Shown: positions 56,001 through 62,630, numbered from the stretch's first letter. The stretch is 64,000 nt of DNA from QYOJ01 sp964616825 (GCA_964616825.1 CAZTSX010000010.1:1-64000); one strand, 5' to 3'. Numbers and translations are program-made. The notes: generated by a model from the letters alone, not told the origin.

Positions 56001-56371
56001 AAGTGGGAGATAAAGTCATTGTCCGCATCCTTTTAACGGTAGATCGAACCATGGAGTTCGTCCATCTGAAAGCTATGCGTGCATCCGGTCTGGAGCCATT
56101 TTACTCACTTAACTCACCAGCTCACCAGCTCACCAGCTCACCACTCTCCGGCTATCGATACCAGGATGGGTTGGGCTATTACCAGTCGACAACGGATGTG
56201 GCGACAAACTTCTTTTTTGACAACCTGCCCAAAGGAACCTATGTGTTTGAATACCCGCTTGTGATAAATAATGCCGGAAACTTCTCTAATGGAATCACAA
56301 CGGTTCAATGCATGTATGCTCCGGAATTCTCATCACATACAGAAGGAGTCAGGATTGAGGTAACGAAGTAG
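50051..56371 (+). CDS. Giant alpha-2-macroglobulin family protein, thioester motif lost
   Basis: 2106 residues, signal MRSLHVLIALSFVVTGHA. A helical N-terminal region (WAKVDSLTKSGLPRSALKVV) is followed by MG domains, including the MG2 segment FFTDRAIYRPGQIIYFKGII and VEEYKRPTFEVLFDPIEGNY. The A2M segment FFYPSLTTDSDGRLYLKFTV and PDALTSWKLLGLGYTKQLDY come next, then a thioester-type helical domain with HSGGWPWFEGMRESRVITLN. The site usually reading YPYECSEQTF reads VIYKNAGQIF: N1526-A-G-Q replaces Cys-x-Glu-Gln, so no thioester can form. Bacterial A2Ms trap proteases in the periplasm; a thioester-free form would do so by conformational caging or have another role. At least six in-frame word-repeat insertions add residues at about 17-55, 983-993, 1397-1406, 1717-1727, 1962-1981 and 2018-2033. 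The stop sits in another repeat word. Confidence 0.9.
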   Translation: MRSLHVLIALSFVVTGHAEIRSYGHPVMASTPLFTWSPVHLITCSPVHLFTSSLNRDYQKQWAKVDSLTKSGLPRSALKVVDKIYSLANSEKNNPQVVKAILYRLRLNSDFQENFPVHAIREIQKEIAISQEPVKQILHSILGELCWNYFRMNQYRFQNRTFIPDNQSDDPETWDLNTLASQIILNYRLSLSNDIVLQDIPIEQFQAILDQPVLAEGESDPTPEFRPTLFDFLAHRALDFFTTSDLLLNQSVYTFSLDNAAFFDPAQKFINYPLQSKGIHSRSGDGSFIPPENDTLSLPWYAIRIFQALDQFHINDKNPRALIDVELDRYAYVLNESTLPAKDSIYLQALQQFEQDYTYSPFSTEISFVIAEKLIQEGATYDPLVSDSHKWDLKKALQICIQANEKFPDADGSRACRRLIKEIKEPSLTITSEYAIIPSRPALISLGFKNVSALHFRMVKANPDQFPSALSGLKQAQILNYLARLEMVSDWSVSLPSDGDYQEHQTEISIPAVEPGFYILFSSSDSSFQNPEMPFTYQSLWSSQISYVTQRIATGGVDVYLLNRDSGRPLPNLLAESYSRSYNSRERVYTTTKTGEYHSDASGFFSIPAPEKRGIHTNLYLKIHSKKDLLITESFYLYPAVTKATRTVEQTRFFTDRAIYRPGQIIYFKGIILERTGDSSSLKTNKTTRVAFTDVNGQKISEQTFTTDSYGAFNGSFIAPGGVLLGDMRIFNESGSITLSVEEYKRPTFEVLFDPIEGNYKLGEKVTVIGKAIGYAGNAVDAGSVSFRIVRTARFPFWNRMWYYPFPSSPETEIINGTVITQPDGSFTISFDAIPDLTVPAQTKPVFTFQVYVDVTDINGETRSAQESISVGYISLIIDIEIPEKLNLKKVSALSLSTTNLNGRPTPSDVQVVLSRLDEPERAFKKRLWGRPDLTLMSEEEFYSQFPNDIYENDDDPATWKISSTVFDKVLNTSRDTLLNFADTGCRIPDAGYYKIELSATDPFGQKVEKTLYFIAFDPDSNQIPVPEMNWFVPLQIEGEPGEQASFLIGTSEKNVQVIWEIRVKDQLQSREWIKLNNQQKKIEIPILEAYRGNFSVNFLFVRDNRVYQNSQVITVPYTDKKLDITFETFRNKLIPGQHEEWKIWITNADKEGVEAQFLTTMYDRSLDVFRSNSWTFDLYRKFYFNDPWEIHNDFRTSANSWYSTWSHEVVSPREYDRLNWFGIRVAQPFYSRSGGLKGVYMVEKMDAPEAEPSMGGNEDVVPPLSHDQTKSGSSTSQDVPVIPIRKDFSETAFFYPSLTTDSDGRLYLKFTVPDALTSWKLLGLGYTKQLDYGLIEKELITRKDLMVFPNPPRFLRQGDTIVFSAKIVNLSNHEISGESMLNLSEAVTLQPLDNLILDPGSWMPDSKFFTIPAGQSAGVSWTIAIPVTNIISLLKYRVTAHAGNFSDGEENTIPVLTNRMLVTESLPLPVRGQGTFNFTFDKLKNSASQPDATLENYRLTLEFASNPAWYVVQALPSLNEVIYKNAGQIFGAFYANGLAAHIANSRPEIRLVFESWKALTPDALVSNLEKNEELKTAILEETPWVIEAKSETQNKRRIGLFFDMNNLENNLKQNLSKLIEMQKHSGGWPWFEGMRESRVITLNILTGLGRLKHLGARYALQEAQVSAMIKRAIQYLDEELVNDYEKLKKRFPKKLNQNHLTPLQIKYLYARSFFKQIPDPGFRIPDSSSSINQVLQYYTFQSKMYWLKQDIYSQGMIALALNRTGDRDISLKILQSLNEKALHSPEMGMYWATQNGYEWYRAPIEIQALLIEAFDEIVNDRKSVEEMKIWLLKQKQTQMWRTRQATVDACYALLLRGVNLLADDPQVSITIGDLKIDPSKLTDSRTEAGTGYFKMSWMGDQIKPDMSTIQITKSTDGIAWGGLYWQYFENLDNITPHETPLTVEQQLFLEKNTESGPVLEKIPDAGYQKPDSISNIQHPTSLEVGDKVIVRILLTVDRTMEFVHLKAMRASGLEPFYSLNSPAHQLTSSPLSGYRYQDGLGYYQSTTDVATNFFFDNLPKGTYVFEYPLVINNAGNFSNGITTVQCMYAPEFSSHTEGVRIEVTK
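50106..50213. repeat. In-frame word-repeat block near the macroglobulin N-terminus
   Basis: Two word types in succession: TCATACGG-type (ATACGGTCATACGGTCATCC) and then TTCACCTG-type words repeated about seven times (TTCACCTGTTCACCTGTTCA). They encode EIRSYGHPVMASTPLFTWSP and VHLITCSPVHLFTSS directly behind the signal peptide. Confidence 0.75.
52997..53030. repeat. In-frame 14-bp tandem GATACCGGATGCCG
   Basis: Two exact copies of GATACCGGATGCCG (52997-53010 and 53011-53024) followed by GATATT. They encode the peptide TGCRIPDAGYY in the macroglobulin. Confidence 0.8.
54238..54269. repeat. In-frame 7-bp tandem GATCCTG
   Basis: GATCCTG three times, then GATGCCG and GATAG. It encodes LDPGSWMPDSK and shares the GGATGCCGGAT word with the copies at 52997, 55200 and 55936. 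Confidence 0.75.
55200..55233. repeat. In-frame CCGGATCCCGGATT tandem
   Basis: GATACCGGATCCCGGATTCC followed by GGATCCCGGATTC: two copies of CCGGATCCCGGATT. It encodes IPDPGFRIPDS, almost the same peptide as at the other macroglobulin copies. Confidence 0.75.
55936..55994. repeat. In-frame composite word repeat (CCGGATGCCGGAT + CCAACATCCAACAT)
   Basis: GATACCGGATGCCGGATATC is followed by a triple ATCCAACATCCAACATCCAA run. The block encodes IPDAGYQKPDSISNIQHPTS in the C-terminal part of the macroglobulin. Confidence 0.75.
56103..56147. repeat. In-frame CTCACCAG tandem
   Basis: ACTCACCAGCTCACCAGCTC then ACCAGCTCACCACTC: three to four CTCACCAG words with period nine. They encode NSPAHQLTSSPLSG near the macroglobulin C-terminus. 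Confidence 0.8.
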
Positions 56372-56437
56372 TGAGTAAGCGAGAAGTGAAAATTTCGCTA
56401 TTTCGTTATTTCGTTATTTCGCTACCTCGCTATTTTG
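56362..56437. repeat. TTCGCTATTTCG word array at the macroglobulin 3' end
   Basis: ACGAAGTAGTGAGTAAGCGA is followed by a run of TTTCGCTATTTCGTTATTTC-type words to 56437. The first word supplies the last codons (ACG AAG) and TAG stop of the macroglobulin. The same ACGAAGTAGCGAAAT word ends aspS at 58207-58221. Confidence 0.75.
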
Positions 56438-56445
56438 TACATTTG
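56438..56445 (+). promoter_or_regulatory. -7 element TACATTTG for aspS
   Basis: TACATTTG, a perfect TANNTTTG, directly follows the word array and lies 25 bases before the aspS ATG at 56471. Confidence 0.55.
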
Positions 56446-56470
56446 TCTCTTCAATTTCAACGATATCACT

Positions 56471-58216
56471 ATGCTTCGAACTCATACCTGTGGAGAGCTC
56501 CGCATATCCCAAACCGGTCAGAACGTTTCTCTTTGCGGATGGATACAACGAAACCGGGAAATGGGTGGATTGACCTTCATCGACCTGCGTGACCGTTACG
56601 GGATCACACAACTTGTATTCAATATGGAGCTAAACGACTCTCTTTGCGCGGAGGCCCGGAAGTTAGGACGTGAGTTTGTGGTCTGCATTCAGGGAAATGT
56701 GGCAGAACGTTCCAATAAAAATCCGAAAATTCCGACCGGTGATATCGAAATTCTCGTTGAAAAGCTGACCATTTTAAACACCTCCAAAGTCCCTCCTTTT
56801 ACTATTGAAGATCATACCGACGGCGGGGAAGAGCTCCGGATGAAATATCGCTATCTCGATCTCCGCAGGGATGAGAATAAAAGGAATATGTTGCTCCGGC
56901 ACAGGATGGCAATTGAGGTCCGCAATTACTTGAATTCTAAGAATTTTATTGAAATAGAAACGCCCTTTTTAATCAAATCCACACCGGAAGGAGCCCGTGA
57001 TTATGTAGTTCCCTCCCGGATGAATGAAGGGGAATTTTATGCGCTTCCGCAATCTCCTCAAACCTTCAAACAATTGCTGATGATTGCCGGGTATGATCGC
57101 TATTTCCAGATTGTCAGGTGCTTCCGGGATGAAGACCTGCGCGCTGACCGCCAACCGGAATTTACCCAGATTGATTGTGAAATGTCGTTTGTAAACCAGG
57201 ATGATATCCTGAATACGTTTGAAGGGCTGGCCACACACCTGTTCAAAACAATCCTTGATGTAGATTTATCTGATTTTCCTCAGATACCTTATGAAGAGGC
57301 TATCAAACTCTATGGGTCCGACAAACCTGATATCCGCTTTGGGATGACTTTTATTGAGCTGAATACCCTGATGATAGGAAAAGGATTTAAGGTATTTGAT
57401 GATGCCGGCCTGGTAGTTGGAATAAAAGCAGAAGGATGTGGAGATTACTCCCGCAAGCAGCTGGATGCATTGACCGATTTCGTTAGAAAACCTCAGGTAG
57501 GCGCTACCGGTCTGGTCTATATCAAATACAATCCTGATGGATCGATCAAATCATCAGTCGATAAATTTTATTCTCCGGAAGATCTGAAACCTGTTCTGGA
57601 TGAATTCCAGGCCAAACCTGGTGATCTGATCCTGATCCTTGCTGGTGATCCCGATCAAACCCGATCTGCGATGAGCGATTTGCGATTGGAGATAGGAAAA
57701 AGATTAAACCTGATGATTCCGGGTGAGTTCAGGCCACTTTGGATCGTCGATTTTCCTTTATTGGAATGGGATGAAGAGAGCCAGCGATATCATGCAAAAC
57801 ATCACCCGTTTACATCACCCAAAGAGGGAGATATTCCAATTCTTGAATCCGATCCTGTTTCAGTACGGGCCAATGCCTACGATTTGGTTATCAACGGTGT
57901 TGAGATCGGTGGGGGTTCTGTCAGAATTCACAATAAAGAGCTTCAGCAACAGCTATTCAAGGTGCTTGGTTTCTCCGATGAAGAGGCAGCCGCACAGTTC
58001 GGATTTCTGATGAATGCCTTTGAATACGGCGCTCCTCCTCATGGGGGTATTGCGTTTGGCTTCGATCGTTGGGTCACTTTATTCGGTGGGGGTGAATCCA
58101 TCCGTGATTTTATCGCCTTTCCGAAAAACAATGCAGGAAGAGATGTGATGATCGATTCCCCCTCCACGCTCAGTAACGAACAGCTAAACGAGTTGGGAAT
58201 AAAAACTACGAAGTAG
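56471..58216 (+). CDS. aspS: Aspartyl-tRNA synthetase
   Basis: The ATG at 56471 gives 581 residues starting MLRTHTCGELRISQTGQNVS; a TTG-started longer frame would overlap the promoter. OB-fold anticodon domain (LCGWIQRNREMGGLTFIDLR), class II motif 2 FRDEDLRADRQPEFTQIDCE, bacterial GAD insertion (about 285-415) and motif 3 GGIAFGFDRWVTLFGG are all present. QSPQTFKQLLMIAGYDRYFQ is the conserved active-site entry. Length is normal for the bacterial enzyme. The last codons and stop (ACG AAG TAG) fall in a word repeat. Confidence 0.96.
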   Translation: MLRTHTCGELRISQTGQNVSLCGWIQRNREMGGLTFIDLRDRYGITQLVFNMELNDSLCAEARKLGREFVVCIQGNVAERSNKNPKIPTGDIEILVEKLTILNTSKVPPFTIEDHTDGGEELRMKYRYLDLRRDENKRNMLLRHRMAIEVRNYLNSKNFIEIETPFLIKSTPEGARDYVVPSRMNEGEFYALPQSPQTFKQLLMIAGYDRYFQIVRCFRDEDLRADRQPEFTQIDCEMSFVNQDDILNTFEGLATHLFKTILDVDLSDFPQIPYEEAIKLYGSDKPDIRFGMTFIELNTLMIGKGFKVFDDAGLVVGIKAEGCGDYSRKQLDALTDFVRKPQVGATGLVYIKYNPDGSIKSSVDKFYSPEDLKPVLDEFQAKPGDLILILAGDPDQTRSAMSDLRLEIGKRLNLMIPGEFRPLWIVDFPLLEWDEESQRYHAKHHPFTSPKEGDIPILESDPVSVRANAYDLVINGVEIGGGSVRIHNKELQQQLFKVLGFSDEEAAAQFGFLMNAFEYGAPPHGGIAFGFDRWVTLFGGGESIRDFIAFPKNNAGRDVMIDSPSTLSNEQLNELGIKTTK

Positions 58217-58235
58217 CGAAATCCAGGTCGTTTTA

Positions 58236-59102
58236 TTATCGAATATACCCGGTTTGAAGGCGTAATGAAATCGAGCTGGCCAATGTTGATACAGCCATTC
58301 TTATCAATGATCCTAAATCTTGATCTTCCTCAAAATTAGGGGCATGGATGCTTTGAACCCGATGGTATTGAACCATGTTTATGTAAGAGTGCTGGGCTCT
58401 TTTGTTGTCTTCAGGACTGAAAACCCCAAAACTAGACGCTTTGTGGGCAGCTAAGAGAGAAAAACAGGGGACATCGTTATATCCATCGCCCAGGTAAATC
58501 ATATTCTCAATCGGAATCCTTCGTTCGCCTGGTGGAATAAAGGTGTTTATCGCAAATGGATCAACCAATGCATCACGATAACGAATTCCTTTATTGATTT
58601 CGAAAATATATCGGGTTTTCTCTGTATAGGTAATAGCGCGTTTAATGTTTGAAAGAATGGGCGGATCTCCCTCTTCATCCAACATACATCCATAAAACCC
58701 ATAGAAATAATCATTTACAATATTACTTCCGCTGATAATTGCATGTAGTCCACCTGAAATTATATAGAATTCAATAGCTATGAGTTCGTTAATCTCTTTG
58801 ACAATCGTTTTGAGATCATCGAACAGTTCAGGAATGCCGGGGTAAAAGAGTGAATCAAGTGTTGCGCCAAATTCGTTCAGTTGCTGATTGTTCAACTCCC
58901 CTAATGGTCTCCCTTTTCCCACTAAATCGAGTAAAAGCTTGATGTAAGCTAAGGTCGGATCATATCCCTTTGTAACTAATTTTGTGTAGGTGTCTTGCCA
59001 AAATTGGTTTGTGTCTACCCCAAATTTTTCAAGTAACAAATTCGTGGAATCAGGTACCAATGTGTCATCGAAATCGAATATGACTGCAATGATGTTTGAC
59101 AT
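58236..59102 (-). CDS. HAD-family hydrolase
   Basis: 288 residues. Motif I is VIFDFDDTLVPDST (nucleophile Asp and +2 Asp, near residue 10). Motif II Ser is in YIISGGLHAII, and motif IV is YLGDGYNDVPCFSLLA (GDGxND). The cap region between motifs I and II is helical (YDPTLAYIKLLLDLVGKGRP). This is a cytoplasmic phosphatase of the HAD superfamily, close in motif style to the phosphoserine-phosphatase-like group; the substrate is not determined. It converges on aspS, 19 bases away. Confidence 0.85.
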   Translation of the reverse strand: MSNIIAVIFDFDDTLVPDSTNLLLEKFGVDTNQFWQDTYTKLVTKGYDPTLAYIKLLLDLVGKGRPLGELNNQQLNEFGATLDSLFYPGIPELFDDLKTIVKEINELIAIEFYIISGGLHAIISGSNIVNDYFYGFYGCMLDEEGDPPILSNIKRAITYTEKTRYIFEINKGIRYRDALVDPFAINTFIPPGERRIPIENMIYLGDGYNDVPCFSLLAAHKASSFGVFSPEDNKRAQHSYINMVQYHRVQSIHAPNFEEDQDLGSLIRMAVSTLASSISLRLQTGYIR

Positions 59103-59153
59103 ATCCTATACATTAATTAGACTTCTTGGTTACTCTCTTTTTATTTGTCTCAA

Positions 59154-59531
59154 TTATTCATTAAGCTCAGCTTCCATCCTTTCACGGTCTTCTACAGAGA
59201 GGTGCGGGCAATCGACCAGGGCTTTGTTCATCTCTTTTTTGAATTTCTTCCCAAATTCCTGGTCCGAGATCTTATCGCCATATTTATCCTGAAATTCCTT
59301 GTTGAGAATAGTCATCTCAACCGTTATCTGATGTTTTTCGGCTTCATATTTGTGGATGTTCAGGGAATCACCTTCTTCCCTGGCTGCTTTCAGATTATTC
59401 TGGACCTCAATGAACTTGCACATGGTTTCACCCAAAGGAGCTACATCCTCTTTCAGTTGGTTGTTTCCACATCCTGATAATCCAAAAATGGCCAGAGCCA
59501 GAATCGCGATTGCGATCGTTTTCATTTTCAT
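59154..59531 (-). CDS. Small lipoprotein, helical
   Basis: 125 residues. Signal MKMKTIAIAILALAIFGLSG ends in a lipobox LSGC with the lipidated Cys at about residue 21. The mature part is Glu/Lys-rich and helical (NLKAAREEGDSLNIHKYEAE, MTILNKEFQDKYGDKISDQE). Family unknown. It has a good -7 element (59555-59562). An envelope-stress or binding role cannot be assigned. Confidence 0.75.
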   Translation of the reverse strand: MKMKTIAIAILALAIFGLSGCGNNQLKEDVAPLGETMCKFIEVQNNLKAAREEGDSLNIHKYEAEKHQITVEMTILNKEFQDKYGDKISDQEFGKKFKKEMNKALVDCPHLSVEDRERMEAELNE

Positions 59532-59554
59532 TTTATGTATTATTTAGTTTTTTG

Positions 59555-59562
59555 CAAAGGTA
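59555..59562 (-). promoter_or_regulatory. -7 element TACCTTTG for the lipoprotein gene
   Basis: The minus strand reads TACCTTTG, a perfect TANNTTTG, 23 bases upstream of the ATG at 59531. Confidence 0.55.
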
Positions 59563-59629
59563 AGATTTTTCTTTTCTGCAGAATATTTCTATTTTTATCT
59601 GTGTAATCCGTTGTTAATACCTTCTCATT

Positions 59630-60718
59630 ATGAAAAAGAACTTCGTTTTTCTTCTCCTGGCATGTAGTTGGAGTCTTTTCTCTTTTTCGCAGAACGAAAA
59701 TTCATCTGTTCAGGAAGAGATCATTGAGTTGAAATCAGATCTCCGCGATCTCTCTTTTGATATTGATCGTGTCCGGAAAGCTGTCGACGACATTCGCTGG
59801 TACAATCGTGTGGGTGATGTTGCTTTCATTGACAAAGTGTATATCACAGGCCCTCCTATCAACCAGGAGACAGTAACAAATGAGACCGCCATGGGGGTGA
59901 AAAATCCGATTAAATTTTACGCTTATGTATTCGTCCCGAAAGGAATTGATGGCAGTAAAAAATATCCCCTGCTGGTCTTTCCGCATGGAGGCGTTCATGG
60001 CGACTTTACCACGTATTATGCACATATCGTACGGGAGATGATGGCTCAGGGGTATATTGTGATCGCACCGGAATATCGGGGAAGCACCGGATATGGGAAA
60101 TCATACTGGGAGCGGATCGACTACGGCGGACTGGAGGTGGAAGATGCTGATGCCAGCCGGAATTATATGGTGGAGAACTATTCTATTGTCGATAAAAACC
60201 GGATCGGAATCCTCGGCTGGAGTCATGGTGGAATGATCTCATTGTTGGCTGTATTCAACCATCCTAACCACTACAACGTCTGTTTCGCCGGTGTTCCCGT
60301 CAGCGACCTGATCTCCCGGATGGGGTATCAGGATGATAATTATCGGGCTCTCTACTCTGCCGATTATCATCTTGGGAAAACAGCACAGGAGAATGTTGAG
60401 GAGTACAAACGCCGATCTCCAGCCTGGAATACACACAAACTGAAAACACCTCTGTTGATCCATACCAATACCAACGACGATGATGTCAATGTACTGGAAG
60501 TTGAGCACCTGATCAAAGGCCTGAAAGCGGATGGAAAAACGTTTGAATATGAAATATTTGAAGAGGTGGAAGGAGGTCATTCATTCGACCGTATCGACAC
60601 CAAGACCGCTAAAGAGATACGCCTGAAGATTTACTCTTTCCTCGACAGGTATCTGAAACCTCCCAGACCCATAAAAACAATCGGGGAGCTCGATCGGGCA
60701 GCATATATGAGTTGGTGA
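59630..60718 (+). CDS. Exported S9-type alpha/beta-hydrolase peptidase
   Basis: 362 residues, signal MKKNFVFLLLACSWSLFSFS. A short coiled coil (EEIIELKSDLRDLSFDIDRV) precedes a prolyl-oligopeptidase-type alpha/beta-hydrolase domain: oxyanion region FPHGGVHGDF, EYRGSTGYGKSYWE, nucleophile elbow GILGWSHGGMISL (Ser about 199), Asp in NTNDDDVNVLEVEH and His in VEGGHSFDRID. The N-terminal beta-propeller of typical S9 enzymes is missing, so this is a lone catalytic domain. Substrate may be peptides or esters. The final codons AGT TGG TGA come from the following GTTGGTGAGATGGTGAG repeat. Confidence 0.88.
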   Translation: MKKNFVFLLLACSWSLFSFSQNENSSVQEEIIELKSDLRDLSFDIDRVRKAVDDIRWYNRVGDVAFIDKVYITGPPINQETVTNETAMGVKNPIKFYAYVFVPKGIDGSKKYPLLVFPHGGVHGDFTTYYAHIVREMMAQGYIVIAPEYRGSTGYGKSYWERIDYGGLEVEDADASRNYMVENYSIVDKNRIGILGWSHGGMISLLAVFNHPNHYNVCFAGVPVSDLISRMGYQDDNYRALYSADYHLGKTAQENVEEYKRRSPAWNTHKLKTPLLIHTNTNDDDVNVLEVEHLIKGLKADGKTFEYEIFEEVEGGHSFDRIDTKTAKEIRLKIYSFLDRYLKPPRPIKTIGELDRAAYMSW

Positions 60719-60780
60719 GATGGTGAGATGGTGAGTTGGTGAGATGGTGAATTGGTGATGTGGTGATGTGGTGAGCTAGC
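60710..60780. repeat. AGATGGTGAGTTGGTG word array
   Basis: AGTTGGTGAGATGGTGAGAT GGTGAGTTGG and similar GGTGA words run about nine times with a period near eight to nine. The first word supplies the TGA stop of the S9 peptidase. It is the inverted form of the CTCACCAA words elsewhere. Confidence 0.8.
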
Positions 60781-60786
60781 GAGAAC

Positions 60787-60822
60787 CGAGCATCGAGCAT
60801 CGAATTCCGAGCATCGAGCATC
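60787..60822. repeat. CGAGCATCGAGCAT word array
   Basis: CCGAGCATCGAGCATCGAAT then TCCGAGCATCGAGCAT: two pairs of CGAGCAT words around GAATTC. GAGCATCGAATTCCG (60795-60809) is matched at 14 of 15 bases by 211-225. It ends at the TAG stop of the minus-strand STAS gene. Confidence 0.75.
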
Positions 60823-61112
60823 TAGTCTTTAATCAACCGGTCCAATCCGGCGATCATAAATACTTTCTTAACATCCGGTTTTGGGTGGCGGATCCAGAAT
60901 TTCTCACTCCCCAGCTCTTTGAATTTCATCAGGCAGATTCGCAGAAATGTGGAGGAGATATAATCGACTTGTGAAAAGTCAAAGATCAATTTCTTTCCCG
61001 GATCAGTACATTTATTGATCTCTGGTTCAAGATTTTGTGAGATTATTGTATCCAATCTGCCAGATAGATGACAGATCATTTGATCGGTATTGGATTCTGT
61101 TTTCAAACTCAT
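60822..61112 (-). CDS. STAS-domain anti-sigma-factor antagonist-like protein
   Basis: 96 residues forming one STAS domain: ICHLSGRLDTIISQNLEPEI, KLIFDFSQVDYISSTFLRIC with the phosphorylatable Ser in YISS, and KPDVKKVFMIAGLDRLIKD. SpoIIAA/RsbV-type proteins bind anti-sigma kinases according to the phosphorylation state of that serine. No RsbW-type kinase or PP2C phosphatase is nearby, so the partner is unknown. It is transcribed after the aldehyde dehydrogenase gene (12-base gap), which suggests co-expression. Confidence 0.88.
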   Translation of the reverse strand: MSLKTESNTDQMICHLSGRLDTIISQNLEPEINKCTDPGKKLIFDFSQVDYISSTFLRICLMKFKELGSEKFWIRHPKPDVKKVFMIAGLDRLIKD

Positions 61113-61123
61113 GGTTTTCCGTT

Positions 61124-62557
61124 TTAGTAGTGCTTATTGTATGCTTGTTCCAGGGTATCGGCATCAATTGATTCATCCATGTAAATATCAAAACCCATTT
61201 GGAGCATCCGTTCATTCATCCGTCGTTTGGTAATCCGTTGGATGTTCAGCAGGTGATGTGCCGATACATTATCTGTGGTGATGTTCTTCCCGTATGTTCC
61301 ACATCCCAGTGTAAATGATGGTTCCAGTGTATTGTACAGAGATCCGAGAGCGCCCTGTGAGGAGGGCATGTTGACCAGTATCCTGCCGGCATTCATCATG
61401 ACGGAAAACTTTCTGATTTTCTCATCGTCGTAGGAAAAGATAGATGCGGAATGCCCTATGCCGCCATGGAAGTTGAGATCGATACATGTCCGAACGGAAT
61501 CTTCGAAATCTTCTGTTTCATAGAAAGCAAGAATGGGGGCCAGGATTTCAGAAGAGAGAGGTTCATCATTTCCGACTTTTTTCAACGGAGCGATCAGCAA
61601 CCGGGTGCCTTCCGGAAAATCAATTCCTACCATCTGGCCGATCTTTTCAACCGATTGGCCCACGATTTCCGGACTCATCGATTTTGTGCCTGCGAAATAG
61701 GCAACCTTTTCCACCGCTTTGTGCTCTTGGGGATTTAGAAAGTAAGCTCCTTTGCGAATGAATTCTTCTTTCACTTTATCGGAGATCTTTTTCTCAACTA
61801 CCAACGCTTGTTCACTGGCACAGATAGTCCCGTTGTCAAATGTTTTTGACAGGATAACCTGTTCTACCGCATATGGAATGTCCGCTGTCTCTTCGATATA
61901 AACTGGTACATTACCTGCACCCACCCCCAGTGCAGGTGTCCCTGAACTGTATGCTTCATGAACCAACCCGGTTCCTCCTGTTGCCAGGATCATTGCCAGC
62001 TTCGGGTGTTGCATCAGGTAGTGAGTCTCTTCCCTTGTTTTATGAGCAGCCCACTGGATGCAATCTTCCGGAGCATCTTCACTCAACGCTGCTTCATAGC
62101 AAATCTTGGCGGTTTCGATAGAACTTTTTGGTCCGCGTCGATGGGGGCTGATGATGATCGGATTTCGGGTTTTCAGGGAAATCAAGATCTTAAATATCGT
62201 TGTCGAAGTCGGATTGGTTACCGGAATAACTGCAAGGATAGGCCCGATGGGTTGGGCAATCTCAATAATACCTGTACGCTCGTCCTCAGAGATAATCCCC
62301 ACTGTTTTCTGGTTTCTGATGTTCTCATACACATATTGGGAAGCGATAGCGTTTTTCTTCACCTTGTCTTCCCACTTGCCCATTTTAGTCTCTTCTGCCG
62401 CCATTTTGGCCAGCATGACCCTGTTGTTTAATGCTGCCTTGTAAACAGCTCTGACGATCCGGTCAGTTTGTTCCTGGTCATATTGATTGAAGATCGCTGC
62501 AGCAAAGGTTGCCTTTTCAAGAATCTCATCAATGTTGTTCTTGTGTTGTTCGTCCAT
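61124..62557 (-). CDS. CoA-acylating aldehyde dehydrogenase (AdhE-N/EutE-like)
   Basis: 477 residues. The catalytic Cys lies in DNGTICASEQALVVEK (about residue 245). VIPVTNPTSTTIFKILISLK and IIISPHRRGPKSSIETAK are the CoA-acylating subfamily landmarks, as is GVGAGNVPVYIEETADI. The C-terminal PSFTLGCGTYGKNITTDNVS matches AdhE/EutE/SucD-type enzymes, which interconvert acyl-CoA and aldehyde with NAD(P)H. There is no N-terminal microcompartment-targeting helix and no iron alcohol dehydrogenase domain. It could produce acetaldehyde or succinate semialdehyde; the substrate is not settled by sequence alone. Confidence 0.88.
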   Translation of the reverse strand: MDEQHKNNIDEILEKATFAAAIFNQYDQEQTDRIVRAVYKAALNNRVMLAKMAAEETKMGKWEDKVKKNAIASQYVYENIRNQKTVGIISEDERTGIIEIAQPIGPILAVIPVTNPTSTTIFKILISLKTRNPIIISPHRRGPKSSIETAKICYEAALSEDAPEDCIQWAAHKTREETHYLMQHPKLAMILATGGTGLVHEAYSSGTPALGVGAGNVPVYIEETADIPYAVEQVILSKTFDNGTICASEQALVVEKKISDKVKEEFIRKGAYFLNPQEHKAVEKVAYFAGTKSMSPEIVGQSVEKIGQMVGIDFPEGTRLLIAPLKKVGNDEPLSSEILAPILAFYETEDFEDSVRTCIDLNFHGGIGHSASIFSYDDEKIRKFSVMMNAGRILVNMPSSQGALGSLYNTLEPSFTLGCGTYGKNITTDNVSAHHLLNIQRITKRRMNERMLQMGFDIYMDESIDADTLEQAYNKHY

Positions 62558-62630
62558 TGATTGTGCTTATATCCGTTTTATTTGTCAATAATCTTAAGAA
62601 AAGATAAATGTAATAAAATTTCCAATTCAG

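Noticed and set aside
61958..62431. 157-residue plus-strand ORF opposite the aldehyde dehydrogenase
   Set aside because: It lies entirely within the conserved dehydrogenase coding strand and shows no motif.
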